Source: Bacillus sp. EAC (lineage in GTDB: Bacteria > Bacillota > Bacilli > Bacillales > Bacillaceae_G). Taken from it: DNA of 64,000 bases. The position numbers and the translations under genes were made by a program. Shown one piece after another: positions 19,701 to 26,522 of this stretch (positions are counted from its first letter, which is position 1; every line of letters starts with the position of its first letter). The stretch spans positions 372,001 through 436,000 of the forward strand of contig NZ_NCSY01000002.1 in assembly GCF_002156875.1 (NCBI RefSeq), written 5' to 3'. The notes below the pieces were generated by a model that saw only the letters and a program-made list of their open reading frames with translations, searched no databases and was not told where the DNA came from.

Positions 19701-20042
19701 TGAAGTACCAGCTGCCTCTTGAATTAAATAAAAACCGTGAGCTTTTATAGCTCCGTTTAATGGTGTTGAAGTCCAACCACTTCCTGTCGAGCTAGCGTAC
19801 TGAACTGACCAGCCATCTAAGACAACATCGCTATCAGTTGGGTTATAAAGCTCAATAAAATCATTTGTAAATGTAGCACCAGAGTTACCTCCGCCGCCAT
19901 AAACCTGACTAATCACTACATGATCAGCAATTGCTGCTTGAGCTCTATTGGTTAAACCACTAGGCAAAAACGTTCCCACTAATAAAAGGGACGTCATAAA
20001 TATGCTTGTCCAACGCCTATACTTCCTCTTTTGCAACTTCAT
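13791..20042 (-). CDS. Very large secreted multidomain protein: LTD, OB folds, PHP hydrolase, Ig repeats
   Basis: A 2083-residue exported protein. Visible order: signal peptide (about 1-37, ending in TNRAQAA); lamin-tail domain (about 38-200, VVISQVYGGGGNSG, FIELYNPTDSDV); Ig-like stretches; a YhcR-type OB fold (about 430-640, FYLQDETGGINVF); a CehA/McbA-type PHP hydrolase (about 830-1150) with HNH in RGTTHNHTNISHD, FSDHSHD and EDNHEG as metal ligands; a CARDB-like module (about 1200-1290); a GATase-like fold (about 1300-1500, NGGSLLL); a second OB pair (about 1560-1740); four Ig repeats of about 85 residues (1750-2083) each with GTAEAG or a variant. No anchor motif is seen. Such proteins are thought to degrade extracellular phosphate or nucleic acid substrates; the substrate here is unknown. 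Confidence 0.78.
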   Translation of the reverse strand: MKLQKRKYRRWTSIFMTSLLLVGTFLPSGLTNRAQAAIADHVVISQVYGGGGNSGATFTNDFIELYNPTDSDVVLDGWSVQYASSTGSGWTSTPLNGAIKAHGFYLIQEAAGTSVTDKPLPTPDKTGAITMAAGAAKIALVNTSTLLTGTNPSSGSIVDFVGYGSGTNAFEGTGPTSPSLTSTLSAQRRPYANVAPAAGKGNAWDTNDNLNDFVAALPVPKNSASPTEIPMVSNKSLQPVGNNIQFTLKDSTGNLTGNTGTVSSNAIINVYDSSSKGTKLMTGNASSNGSFDLSFSAGQTLASVYVTATEIGREESDAVEIQAAIESASLNDTKLSYMIDSNNVGTLIGNAGAGVSGSIINVYPNSTATKTERLLTQEVKVSATGAFSTTFNNAPTTVYVTQQSITNKGIKLESVPVSVTKTSTEAITKLNEVRASDAKGQPVNLNKFFTVEGVATVDNGVLGTQKQNFYLQDETGGINVFHTSFDSGFTVVKGDKLRVTGKVIYYNGLTEFEPTSIVKISEGNVVPVAKDLTILDLTTFTVAEPLEGSLVTVTGKVSATASTPPNYNVTFVDENNKATTLRIMDKTGIIPDTDLVVGKSYTVTGVLGQYTTNASATSGYQVYPRNVKDIAPILSITHVPLSQEYKDTNIEFEAIADGAESVKVFYRAKGTTDYTEIPMAKGSEGRYTTILDASKVPANGFEYYIEAKAGAKVQSSGTSTTPYSVTLIEDQEGPIFSGETPQDKTKVESSHPEISVLMNDPSGVNVNSVQLWFDNKEINASEAVISKSQVKYTSAGDIDLGLHTVKVKAVDMKGNSSEKQWTFEVVPRFKGGNHYRGTTHNHTNISHDASGTPEEALKAGKSHNYDWFAFSDHSHDIDPTKLGQDTVDHKGMPERTGGDQWQLTKDLAKQYTKNGDYVVFPAFEMTSTTWGHSNIFGTENFIDRNINGKQYQDLNKYYAWVLTYDDIVGQFNHPDMSANAFNNFKPYDKNLDKLFTMLEVGNGSGHYGYANADKKFYSALDLGWHVAPTYGEDNHEGTWGQTNARTVIVADDLSQDSLMHSMKNMRVYMEEDPNFTLDVLANGYYMGSTVDSKTLNFDISGSDLVAENHNDSDYSYLPASYKSDDRIAKVELISNGGKVVDSYEPMTKDFTWKPSYTVNSGQQWFVVKVTQMDGEKIYSSPIWSKEESVDVKVNGIDVVGDVIVGDNPATLKATVANNGTQTINNLKVDFYYDSVDQTHFIGTNNISSILSKNSASASATWNSPIKGDHQIIAVVTSNDGLDIGDVKYSLPVTIKEPLGIKVLIDAYHGNENTSGDGGTYKDNLKSYTLQLQKEGYKVVENKQVITDAVLSDVQVLMITAPKTALSADERAAVAKFVKNGGSLLLTSKSNNSSDPTISNPLLGDIGTAIRINNDGVFDDSKTGNFWGDPKLSPYAVRIHPGLVSNYITDRVPFIDYYSGVSLVGENNQPLVQSGKVVILGKGNETTYEGNIKGGYTYDSVSDETGGSAIPLIASEEIGDKGRIIVSGMNIFNDKQMDESFEPKGNNEFSLNAVNWLAHRETKVSNIADVRNLEDDKEAVIEGTVTTAAGVFFDAFYIQDATGGIMAFKEAPEGSLKLGDKVRVYGHVKTFENNKEFEFDSFDKDVIKIGETTPITPKEVETGKATADENQGLLVKVKGKVVSKYDENSYVIDDGSGKTLVFTDGYIVNQSGPVPVLKVGDTLEAVGLSGKFTEGNRIRVRDTKELVGSDTSSPDAPIVSSLTDKDETISGTAEAGAKVIAKVDGKIIGQATADQTGKYEINISKLAAGTIVTVNVVDESGNASEITEVIVIDATAPVAPVINEVKDYDTNVTGTAEAGSVIIVTAENVLLGQGVANQEGRFNITLNSKQKAGTIVSVQSIDQAGNRSAQTQITVVDATAPAAPVVTEIKDYGTVIGKAEVGATITVSAGSTILGKGTVNQDGNFSILLSTKQKIGTVLSIVAVDNAGNKSSVTSVTVKDTTPPDSPVVKGKIKDNDKKIMGTAEANSFVIVKSGNTIIGSDTADSKGKFTLDIARQNIGTVLYVIAIDDEGNESTPTKVIVEK
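14040..14780 (-). repeat. Four Ig-like coding repeats at the C-terminus of the 2083-residue protein
   Basis: Tandem coding units of roughly 250 bases encode repeated modules with SGTAEAG / TGTAEAG / GKAEVG / MGTAEAN, a G-x-A(D/N)-x-x-G-x-F turn and a closing IDATAPVAPV or VDATAPAAPV linker. They extend from about 13791 to 14790. Linkers are nearly identical between units, indicating duplication within the gene. Confidence 0.75.
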
Positions 20043-20329
20043 TTCATCAACATCCTTTAAATAAATTTAGAGAAAAATTAATTACTAAAAAACAGGAGCC
20101 CTTACCTCTCACTTTCTATTCAATTATCGTGCCTCTATAATTATATGAAACTTTCAAATTTAAAGAAATAGCAATATCTTTAAATTAATTTACATTTTCT
20201 GTAAATATACGTAAGCCACTATACAAATTTAATATATATATGTTTAGATAATAGATGGCTTTAGTTTTTCTAGCTTTAATTTAGTAGATATCGAAAAAGA
20301 TACTTATATAAAATCAGGGGGAAATACAT

Positions 20330-21538
20330 GTGCTTGATTACACTTTCCGATTTAAATCTATTCTTTCTTCAATAAAAACAAAAAAATTTTTCTTTAGTCT
20401 TCTATCGTTCGGTTTGATTTTATTATTAACTCTTCCATCAGTTGCATCCGCACATAACTATAGTGCTAGTTTTACAACTTTGAAAATAGAGAAAGACCAA
20501 ACAGAACTAAAATTTTCAATCGATACGACCTCACTTATTGAACTACTAAGTGGTCTAGATACTAATAAAGACTTTGAACTTAATAAATCAGAAATTAAGA
20601 AAGCACACCACCATATAGAGGAGCTCATTACTGAGACATTGTCACTAGATAAAAACAATCATGAGCAAACTCCGAGAGTCAAAAAAATGAAGCTTGTCAA
20701 AAAAGAGAGTAAAAGTTTCCTAGAGTGTACAATCATTTACCCTGCATTTTCACCTGGAGATACGATCAGCCTAAGTGATGGCTTTTATGCTGGTGATTCA
20801 GGAACAACTAATTATGTAAATTTAATGAGTGCAACATACGGAGCTGAAACTAGCCAAGCTGCACTTCAAGGAGATAGCCGGACATGGACCATGTTACTTA
20901 CAGAAGTTCAACAGGATCAGCAATCGGCGAGTGAGAATCAAGCAGTTCAAGATCATAAACAATCGGACTTACCTAAAGAAAGCTCAACAAATACATCATC
21001 ATGGTTTTCATTTTTTAAATTAGGAATTTTTCATATCTTAACTGGCTACGATCATTTATTATTTTTATTTGCATTAATCATTAGTAGACAAAAAATTAAA
21101 CAGTATATTGGTACGGTTACTGCCTTTACAATTGCTCATAGTATTACAATTTCTCTATCAGTTTTAGGTGTTGTTAGTTTACCTTCTAAAATAGTGGAAT
21201 CAATTATTGCTTTAAGTATTTGTTATGTTGCTGTCGAAAATATATTTAAAGACAAAGTTAAAAATAGATGGATAATTACATTTTTATTTGGATTAATTCA
21301 TGGAATGGGATTTGCTAGTATATTAAAGGAAATGGAGATACCAAAGTCGAATCTGGCAATTGCATTGTTAAATTTCAATCTTGGTATTGAATTTATTCAG
21401 TTACTAATTTTACTGTTACTTATTCCGATTTTGTTAAAATTACAGAAATTATCAACGTATCGGAATTACGTAAAGTATGGTTCCATTGCCATATTTGTAC
21501 TAGGATTAATCTGGTTAATCCAACGTTTATTCGCTTAA
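20330..21538 (+). CDS. HupE/UreJ-family membrane protein with an extracellular N-terminal domain
   Basis: A 402-residue protein. A signal segment (about 20-42, ending ASAHNYS) leads into an extracellular domain of about 190 residues, followed by a six- or seven-segment HupE/UreJ_2 membrane domain that begins FKLGIFHILTGYDHLLFLF with the family's histidines and GYDHLLF block; later HGMGFA is also conserved. Relatives are linked to nickel or cobalt uptake, but many copies in Bacilli have no metal enzyme nearby, as here. Residues about 77-88 form an EF-hand loop, DTNKDFELNKSE. The start is GTG at 20330 with GGGGG upstream; the ATG two bases earlier is out of frame. A terminator follows. Confidence 0.78.
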   Translation: MLDYTFRFKSILSSIKTKKFFFSLLSFGLILLLTLPSVASAHNYSASFTTLKIEKDQTELKFSIDTTSLIELLSGLDTNKDFELNKSEIKKAHHHIEELITETLSLDKNNHEQTPRVKKMKLVKKESKSFLECTIIYPAFSPGDTISLSDGFYAGDSGTTNYVNLMSATYGAETSQAALQGDSRTWTMLLTEVQQDQQSASENQAVQDHKQSDLPKESSTNTSSWFSFFKLGIFHILTGYDHLLFLFALIISRQKIKQYIGTVTAFTIAHSITISLSVLGVVSLPSKIVESIIALSICYVAVENIFKDKVKNRWIITFLFGLIHGMGFASILKEMEIPKSNLAIALLNFNLGIEFIQLLILLLLIPILLKLQKLSTYRNYVKYGSIAIFVLGLIWLIQRLFA

Positions 21539-21546
21539 ATAATAAC

Positions 21547-21590
21547 GGGGCTATCGAAAATCAATTGAGTGATTTTTTGATAGCCCCTAT
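21547..21590 (+). terminator. Hairpin after the HupE-like gene
   Basis: GGGGCTATC...GATAGCCCC with an inner GAAAATC/GATTTTTT pairing closes a long stem. The following T-tract is short (TATTTAG), so it is a moderate terminator. Confidence 0.65.
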
Positions 21591-21645
21591 TTAGATTATT
21601 TCTTTTGCTGTTTTGTAAACTTTGTTGCCGCCTAACAATGGATTT

Positions 21646-21674
21646 GTTGATTTCCGATCCAGGATACTCGCTTT
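21646..21674 (-). repeat. Fragment of the dispersed intergenic repeat (copy 4)
   Basis: GTTGATTTCC-GATCCAGGATACTCGCTTT is the reverse complement of the 3' end of the repeat at 25648-25837 with few differences. Only this end is present, so it is a decayed or truncated copy. Confidence 0.6.
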
Positions 21675-21679
21675 ATTAT

Positions 21680-22630
21680 TCATCCCCAAAATCCAACTTC
21701 AAATTCTGTTAAATCATGATATGGATACAGGGGCTTAAGTTGTTTAGCTTTTGCCCATAAATCCTTTGTTTTCTCTAATGCTTGTAGTGATGATTTGTAG
21801 TTTTCATCGACTGTAATGTAGTTTACATTCCCAAGATGTTTTAGTGAATAACCTGTAATTTCTTCGAAGAAAGTCTTACTTGCGTAGTCTAGTGGGTCAC
21901 CTTTCACTATATAATTTGTGAATAAAGGCTTGTAAGATTGTTGAATTTTTTCAGTTTTTGCATGAAGCGTTTTTGACCCGTTTTCTAAAAGTATTCCTAA
22001 CGAATTAAACGTAACCCCTTGAACAAATTGGTGATCTTTCATTTTCTCGTCTTTATTTAGTTGATAGCCAACATATTGCGCTAAATACCCACCAAATGAA
22101 TGACCTGTTACGTATACACTTGATCCAGCGTTTTCTTTTCGATTCAGGATCGATTTAACCCACTTATATGCTCCCTGTGCTTGTGTATCTACCACAACCG
22201 GCGATCCATTTTCAGGAGATTCAAAACCAAGTAACCTCTGATAAATATCTTGTAAATTAATTTTCCTTAGTCCGCTAAAGGCAAATAATAAACTATTATC
22301 TTTGTTACTTTTCAATGCAATTGCAGAAAAGCCAATTTCTCCAGATGTTAACGAAACAAGCTGATAATCACTTAGTTTTTCATGCATTTCTGTATATAGT
22401 GGTTCAGCAACACCTTGGTGTTCTGTTAAACTTTTTCCGATTTCCTGTTTTCGAAATGGTTCATACGATAGTTCTGCAGCAGCTAACAGTACTCCATCCG
22501 GCAACTTTTCCAGCTCTCTTTGTTCACTATTTCCAACTGTTGTATCTAGCTCTCTATGCTCACCAGTTCCGGCTGTCGAAGTAAAAAAAGTAAGTACTGC
22601 TACACAAAAAAATACTACACGATAATTCAT
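21680..22630 (-). CDS. Secreted lipase-like alpha/beta hydrolase
   Basis: A 316-residue protein with an N-terminal signal segment (NYRVVFFCVAVLTFFTS) and a class-3-lipase/Mbeg1-like fold. The nucleophile elbow is VYVTGHSFGGYLAQY (Ser near residue 160). ALKSNKDNSLLFAFSGLRK is the typical strand and oxyanion region before it, and a KGDPLDYA stretch supplies the likely acid. The start at ATG 22630 is set by AAAGGAGG six bases upstream; earlier in-frame ATGs lie in the leader. After the signal segment there is an odd polar stretch with two similar EHRELD/EQRELE runs. Expected to hydrolyse lipids or other esters outside the cell; the substrate is unknown. Confidence 0.7.
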   Translation of the reverse strand: MNYRVVFFCVAVLTFFTSTAGTGEHRELDTTVGNSEQRELEKLPDGVLLAAAELSYEPFRKQEIGKSLTEHQGVAEPLYTEMHEKLSDYQLVSLTSGEIGFSAIALKSNKDNSLLFAFSGLRKINLQDIYQRLLGFESPENGSPVVVDTQAQGAYKWVKSILNRKENAGSSVYVTGHSFGGYLAQYVGYQLNKDEKMKDHQFVQGVTFNSLGILLENGSKTLHAKTEKIQQSYKPLFTNYIVKGDPLDYASKTFFEEITGYSLKHLGNVNYITVDENYKSSLQALEKTKDLWAKAKQLKPLYPYHDLTEFEVGFWG

Positions 22631-22769
22631 AAGCATCCTCCTTTCGACATTCTCTCCTTCCATTTTATGTCCCTATATATATGACATGTTCATCTTTTTC
22701 CCAAAAAAGGCTAAAAATATACATCGAAATTATTGACAGTATTATTTTTAAGATGATATTATAGAAATT

Positions 22770-22797
22770 TTGATATTTGAATAAATAATGTTATACT
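22770..22797 (+). promoter_or_regulatory. Promoter of the CarD-family gene
   Basis: TTGATA (22770-22775), 16 bases, TATACT (22792-22797), with TGT directly before the -10 making it an extended -10 promoter. It lies about 30 bases before the TTG start. Confidence 0.65.
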
Positions 22798-22827
22798 TAG
22801 ATTAAAGAATTTTCGGAGGTGGGTACA

Positions 22828-23307
22828 TTGTTCAAAATTGGCGATCAAATAATATATCCGATGCAAGGTGCTGCGGTAATTGATTCCATAGAAGAAAAGG
22901 TTATACAGGGTGTAACTCAGCAATACTATATTATCAATATGCCAGCTAGTAATATGAAATTGATGATCCCTCAAGGGAATGTCTCAAACACGAAAATTCG
23001 ATTAGTTGAAGATCATGAACACCTAGAAAGTGTTCTAGATGATTTTTCTAATGGTCTTCCAGATGGTACGTTATCATGGAAACAAAAATATGATGTAAAT
23101 ATGAAAAAACTGAAGTCAGGTGAATTACTCGCTGGTGCTCAAGTAGTGCGAGATTTAACTCTTCAAAGCAAAGAAAAACCTTTAAATCCAAGTGAAAAAG
23201 AAATGTTAGATACTGCAAAACGAATGTTTGTAGGAGAGCTTAGTCTAATTAAAGGAATTTCACAACTTGAAGCAATCGAATTAATTGACTCTGCATTGAT
23301 AAAATAA
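22828..23307 (+). CDS. CarD/CdnL-family transcription regulator, YdeB-like
   Basis: A 159-residue protein. The N-terminal Tudor-like RNA-polymerase interaction domain reads FKIGDQIIYPMQGAAVIDSI and continues with YYIINMP and MKLMIPQ; the C-terminal half is all helical, ending in IKGISQLEAIELIDSALIK, the DNA-contact domain of the family. These proteins bind the beta subunit and stabilise open complexes at promoters. TTG at 22828 is the preferred start because GGAGGT lies seven bases upstream and because I recall B. subtilis YdeB also starting at the MF-IGD block; the GTG at 22819 overlaps the ribosome site. Single-gene unit with own promoter and terminator. Confidence 0.88.
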   Translation: MFKIGDQIIYPMQGAAVIDSIEEKVIQGVTQQYYIINMPASNMKLMIPQGNVSNTKIRLVEDHEHLESVLDDFSNGLPDGTLSWKQKYDVNMKKLKSGELLAGAQVVRDLTLQSKEKPLNPSEKEMLDTAKRMFVGELSLIKGISQLEAIELIDSALIK

Positions 23308-23312
23308 ATAGT

Positions 23313-23341
23313 AAAAGAGCTGACATCAGCTCTTTTTTTTG
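23313..23341 (+). terminator. Intrinsic terminator after the CarD-family gene
   Basis: AAGAGCTGA-CA-TCAGCTCTT followed by TTTTTT; a compact, strong rho-independent terminator. Confidence 0.9.
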
Positions 23342-23411
23342 TGTTAAAAAATGATTCTGAAAATAGGTGGATAAGATTGCTGTGGTTACTATTTCACCAC
23401 TTTAGACAAAC

Positions 23412-23445
23412 AAAAAAGACTGTTAGCAAAATGCTAACAGTCTTG
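23412..23445 (-). terminator. Intrinsic terminator after the cold-shock gene
   Basis: In minus-strand reading AAGACTGTTAGCA-TTT-TGCTAACAGTCTT then TTTTG, directly after the cold-shock stop. Confidence 0.9.
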
Positions 23446-23462
23446 TTCACTTAAGCGTGAAA

Positions 23463-23663
23463 TTATAATTTAACTACGTTTTCAGCTTGAGCGCCACGGT
23501 TACCTTGAGTGATCTCAAAGCTTACTTTTTGGCCTTCTTCAAGAGATTTGAAACCGTCGCCTTGGATTGCTGAGAAATGTACGAATACATCGTCTCCACC
23601 TTCAACAGCGATGAATCCGAAACCTTTTTCTGCGTTAAACCATTTTACTGTACCTGTGTTCAT
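23463..23663 (-). CDS. csp: Cold-shock protein, CspA/CspB family
   Basis: A 66-residue single OB-fold protein that binds single-stranded RNA and DNA and acts as an RNA chaperone. It shows the standard [17 protein letters not shown] start with RNP1 (KGFGFI) and RNP2 (VFVHF), and ends [17 protein letters not shown]. The ATG at 23663 has GGAGG eight bases upstream; the GTG-type extension of five codons upstream is not used by the family. The leader is short (about 60 bases) if the promoter at 23731-23739 is right. It is monocistronic. Confidence 0.95.
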   Translation of the reverse strand: MNTGTVKWFNAEKGFGFIAVEGGDDVFVHFSAIQGDGFKSLEEGQKVSFEITQGNRGAQAENVVKL

Positions 23664-23730
23664 AATACGAACCTCCATATAATCCTGTTTTTTTTACACT
23701 TAATGAGTACTGTTAAGAAAAAATACACAC

Positions 23731-23739
23731 ATTATAACA
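23731..23739 (-). promoter_or_regulatory. Extended -10 promoter of the cold-shock gene
   Basis: In minus-strand reading TGTTATAAT, an extended -10 with a consensus TATAAT. No good -35 is present at 16-18 bases, which is typical for TGn promoters. Confidence 0.5.
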
Positions 23740-23892
23740 GGATGAAAATTCGTCCCTTTTAACACATGAGTTGAATTAACCAATTCTTATTAAGTATATG
23801 GATATTGTAACACAGATTTTTACGAAAAACAAATTGTGCACTATTAATAAAATAAATTGATTAATTCTTTTAATAAAAAACCCTTATTTTCT

Positions 23893-25512
23893 CTACTGAA
23901 TTGCCATTATTAATCCAATATTTACGTTTTTTTTCATAATACTATTAAAATAACTATTCGGGACAGGTCGGTTACCTACATAAGGAGAAATTTCAATTGT
24001 ATATCCTGGTCGTTTTTTAGCTGCCACATACCAATCCTTATAACCGCCTCCCCCGCCTTTCGCAGGCGCAACTAGACTATATCCTGTTTGCTTAGATAAT
24101 TTTGTAGCAATTTTTTTATCTCGAGTCATTTGACTACCTTTTTGATTATAGTGCCAAAAAATAATATTTCCAGACGAATGATACGCTACTGTATTTTTAA
24201 ACGAATGTTTATTTGTAAAATCATATAAAGCTTTTACTTCTGGCTCACTTAAAGGCTTTTTCCCTTTATGATTATCAGGTCCTGGCTTCACTTTATTATT
24301 TTTTAAACTTGACCATCCAGTTGGATACTGTCGATTTAAATCCACACCACGTATATTTGCTTTCCAAGCAGTAAAATTCTTACTACCTCTATTCAGTTTG
24401 ATCACTTGGTTTGGATATTTTGCGCTTTTTGCACCTTCTTGAACTAGCATAACACCATCTGGGTTAACCATTGGTACAAAATAAATCGATGTCTTTGTTA
24501 AAATCTTTTTCACATCGTATCCATTTATCTTCGTATTTTTCTCATATGCATTTGCATACTGATCAAGCATTTCCATCAATACATTTGTTGTCATATGCTC
24601 TCTAGCGTGATGTGAAGCATTTAAACTGATTTCTTCTTTTCCGACTCCGAGCTTGATTGCATAAATATTTCTACCGTCTACTGACTTCCCTATTGTTTCT
24701 ATTTTTGTAAACATAGGATACCATGCATTTAATTCTTGTAAATCTGCTGTTAGTTCTTCATAAGAGTAATTTCCAGATGGATCAACGTAATTATCTGTCT
24801 TTAGCCAAACGTCAGACTTTGAAATGAGTCCTGTAGCTCCACCGATACTTACGACAAGGTCGTTTCCATATTCTGTTTTAATATCAAACTTTTGTCGTGA
24901 AGAAATCTCTGTAATTACTACTGTTTTATCATTTGGATTCATGATTTTAGTGAGTCGTTTAGTCATTCCGAATTTTATTTTTGTAGGTTTACTTGGGATA
25001 TTTGTAACCGGGATGCTTTCGTCTGGTAATGGAATCGTATTATTTTTATCAATATAAGCTGTCTGATTAAAGAACTGTATAGTTACATAATTGTCTTTCT
25101 CACCTGTTTTCTCATATAAAGTATTTGTTTTCACGATTCCTTTATTTACTAGATTTCCGTTTTCATTTACATAAATGATTGTATCCTTTATTACTTTAAA
25201 TACTTTAGTTGTCGGATAGATTTCCCATAATGTTGCATCTCGGACTTTATCTCTTTGCACTATTCCTTTATTTCCGTTATAGATGGCATTAAATGTACTT
25301 ACCTCTTCATTCTCAATCTTCAACAGTTGATTTACAGGAATTTTAATAATGGTCTCTTCACCAGATTCAGAATTTTTCATTGTAAAATCTGTTTCCTCGA
25401 GTGTAACTACCCATTTTTCATGGGTAATTTGATTCGTGCTCTCCGCAAAAATAGTTTTGAATGGTCCAATTGTAAGTACAAAAACGATAAAACTGATTAA
25501 AATCTTCTTCAA
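23893..25512 (-). CDS. Secreted zinc carboxypeptidase, M14 family
   Basis: A 539-residue exported metallopeptidase. After a signal peptide (KKILISFIVFVLTIGPFKTIFA) come about 220 residues of beta-rich, SH3-like sequence, then the M14 catalytic domain. Zinc ligands are the H and E of ASHHAREHMTTNV (near residue 300) and the H of VAYHSSGNIIFWH (near 445); GVDLNRQYP supplies the substrate-binding NR pair, and the general base is the E in YTIEISPYVG near the C-terminus. It should trim C-terminal residues of peptides outside the cell; peptidoglycan-peptide specificity is possible. The start is TTG 25512 with GAGAGGTG upstream. Complete active site. Confidence 0.88.
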   Translation of the reverse strand: MKKILISFIVFVLTIGPFKTIFAESTNQITHEKWVVTLEETDFTMKNSESGEETIIKIPVNQLLKIENEEVSTFNAIYNGNKGIVQRDKVRDATLWEIYPTTKVFKVIKDTIIYVNENGNLVNKGIVKTNTLYEKTGEKDNYVTIQFFNQTAYIDKNNTIPLPDESIPVTNIPSKPTKIKFGMTKRLTKIMNPNDKTVVITEISSRQKFDIKTEYGNDLVVSIGGATGLISKSDVWLKTDNYVDPSGNYSYEELTADLQELNAWYPMFTKIETIGKSVDGRNIYAIKLGVGKEEISLNASHHAREHMTTNVLMEMLDQYANAYEKNTKINGYDVKKILTKTSIYFVPMVNPDGVMLVQEGAKSAKYPNQVIKLNRGSKNFTAWKANIRGVDLNRQYPTGWSSLKNNKVKPGPDNHKGKKPLSEPEVKALYDFTNKHSFKNTVAYHSSGNIIFWHYNQKGSQMTRDKKIATKLSKQTGYSLVAPAKGGGGGYKDWYVAAKKRPGYTIEISPYVGNRPVPNSYFNSIMKKNVNIGLIMAIQ

Positions 25513-25647
25513 ATGAATTCACCTCTCTGGCTAGTTAAGTTCTGGTTGTAATTGAATTAGTAAATAGATCATTTATAAAAATGAGTGGTACTTTTCTAAA
25601 AGATTCTTTTTTTTACAAGGTTTATTAAAAGCATAAATTTGAAAAGA
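25513..25647 (-). other. Upstream region of the carboxypeptidase gene
   Basis: AT-rich, no gene seen. It presumably carries the promoter of the carboxypeptidase gene; no clear pair of hexamers could be assigned. Confidence 0.3.
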
Positions 25648-25837
25648 AGTTGATTGGATTGGATATGCGAGACTCCTGTGTGAATAGCGGGACAGGCGAG
25701 ACTCACGCAAGGCGTCAAAAAGGAAGGCATGCTAATACCACGACGTCCTGTCGCAACGCATGCATGACCCACATCGTGTGGGCCCAGGCTCACCGCACGC
25801 CCCACAGAAAGCGAGCATCCTGGAGTGGAAATCAACT
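25648..25837 (+). repeat. Dispersed intergenic repeat, full-length copy 1
   Basis: About 190 bases, much richer in GC than its flanks, with inverted ends AGTTGATT / AATCAACT so that the whole unit can fold as a long hairpin. Landmarks: GACTCCTGTG-GAATAGCGGGACAG near the left end, a central CATGACCCACATCGTGTGG, then CTCACCGCACGCCCC and GAAAGCGAGCATCCTGGAG near the right end. The reverse-complement copy at 49411-49602 shares all of these. The outer parts match a repeat that I recall as widespread between genes in Bacillaceae. Open frames across it are by-products. Confidence 0.8.
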
Positions 25838-25879
25838 AAGATTCTTCTTAAACGGCAACAAATTCTACAAAAACAGCCA

Positions 25880-25906
25880 AATGAAAAGCCCCCAAAATGG
25901 GAGCTA
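25880..25906 (-). terminator. Terminator after the NlpC/P60 gene
   Basis: In minus-strand reading AGCTCCC-ATTT-TGGGGGCT followed by TTTCATTT; short but GC-rich stem after the stop at 25929. Confidence 0.7.
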
Positions 25907-25928
25907 TTAATTATCTTCTATTATTCTA

Positions 25929-26381
25929 TTATTTTAGTACTCTTTTAGCTCCAGTAAACTTAGATCCCCAATATCCACCACTTAACGTATCAATTTTAAC
26001 ACCTTGGCTACTTGAAGCACTGATGAATTTATTGCTTCCTACGTAAATTCCAGCATGAGAGATACCTGATTTATATGTCCCGCTAAAGAATACTAGGTCG
26101 CCTGGTTCTAAATTACTTTTTGATACTGATTTACCAACATCATATTGATCTGAAGAAGAACGTGGTAAGCTAATACCAGCTTGTTTATATACGTAACGAA
26201 CGAACCCTGAGCAGTCAAAACCACTTGGAGTTGTTCCTCCAAAAACATAGTCGACACCTATATGTTGTTTTGCTTCACTTACAATATCATTACCATCCAT
26301 AGTTGCAGCTGATGTTTTACTTAGAGGTTGTCCAACTAGGAATAGGAAAATTATAGAAAGTAGTAAAAAACCTTTTTTCAT
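25929..26381 (-). CDS. Secreted NlpC/P60 peptidoglycan endopeptidase
   Basis: A 150-residue protein consisting of a signal peptide (KKGFLLLSIIFLFLVG, then SAA) and one NlpC/P60 domain with no cell-wall-binding repeats. The catalytic cysteine is in GFDCSGFVRYVYKQAG, the histidine in ISHAGIYVG, and the third polar residue position falls in FISASSSQG. It should cut the D-Glu to diaminopimelate bond of wall peptides. ATG at 26381 with AGGAG eight bases upstream is preferred to the GTG at 26390, which overlaps that site. A WalR-like operator and an extended -10 lie upstream, as expected for a wall hydrolase tied to growth. Confidence 0.9.
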   Translation of the reverse strand: MKKGFLLLSIIFLFLVGQPLSKTSAATMDGNDIVSEAKQHIGVDYVFGGTTPSGFDCSGFVRYVYKQAGISLPRSSSDQYDVGKSVSKSNLEPGDLVFFSGTYKSGISHAGIYVGSNKFISASSSQGVKIDTLSGGYWGSKFTGAKRVLK

Positions 26382-26440
26382 TATTTTCACTCCTAGAAAT
26401 ATATGTTTCTACGTTTTTTATCAATTTATCTGATAATTCG

Positions 26441-26484
26441 ATAATATCATGTTTTTTTCTCTCTAATGTTACAGAAAGATTACA
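26441..26484 (-). promoter_or_regulatory. WalR (YycF) box and promoter of the NlpC/P60 gene
   Basis: In minus-strand reading TGTAAT-CTTTC-TGTAAC (26468-26484) matches the WalR direct-repeat consensus TGTWAH-N5-TGTWAH exactly. About 20 bases further on is TGATATTAT (26441-26449), an extended -10 element. The operator covers the -35 region, the place from which WalR activates wall-hydrolase genes. Confidence 0.65.
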
Positions 26485-26522
26485 AGTTCTTTACCGTTTA
26501 TTTAAATCCTTTCATATAATTA

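Noticed and set aside
22631-22663. Upstream ATG of the lipase-like gene
   Set aside because: The ATG at 22630 has a perfect ribosome site, which would lie inside the coding region if the upstream start were used.
25596-25948. Several short open frames in the 25.6-25.9 kb gap
   Set aside because: They lie across the GC-rich dispersed repeat and have no ribosome sites; the second repeat copy does not preserve the frames.
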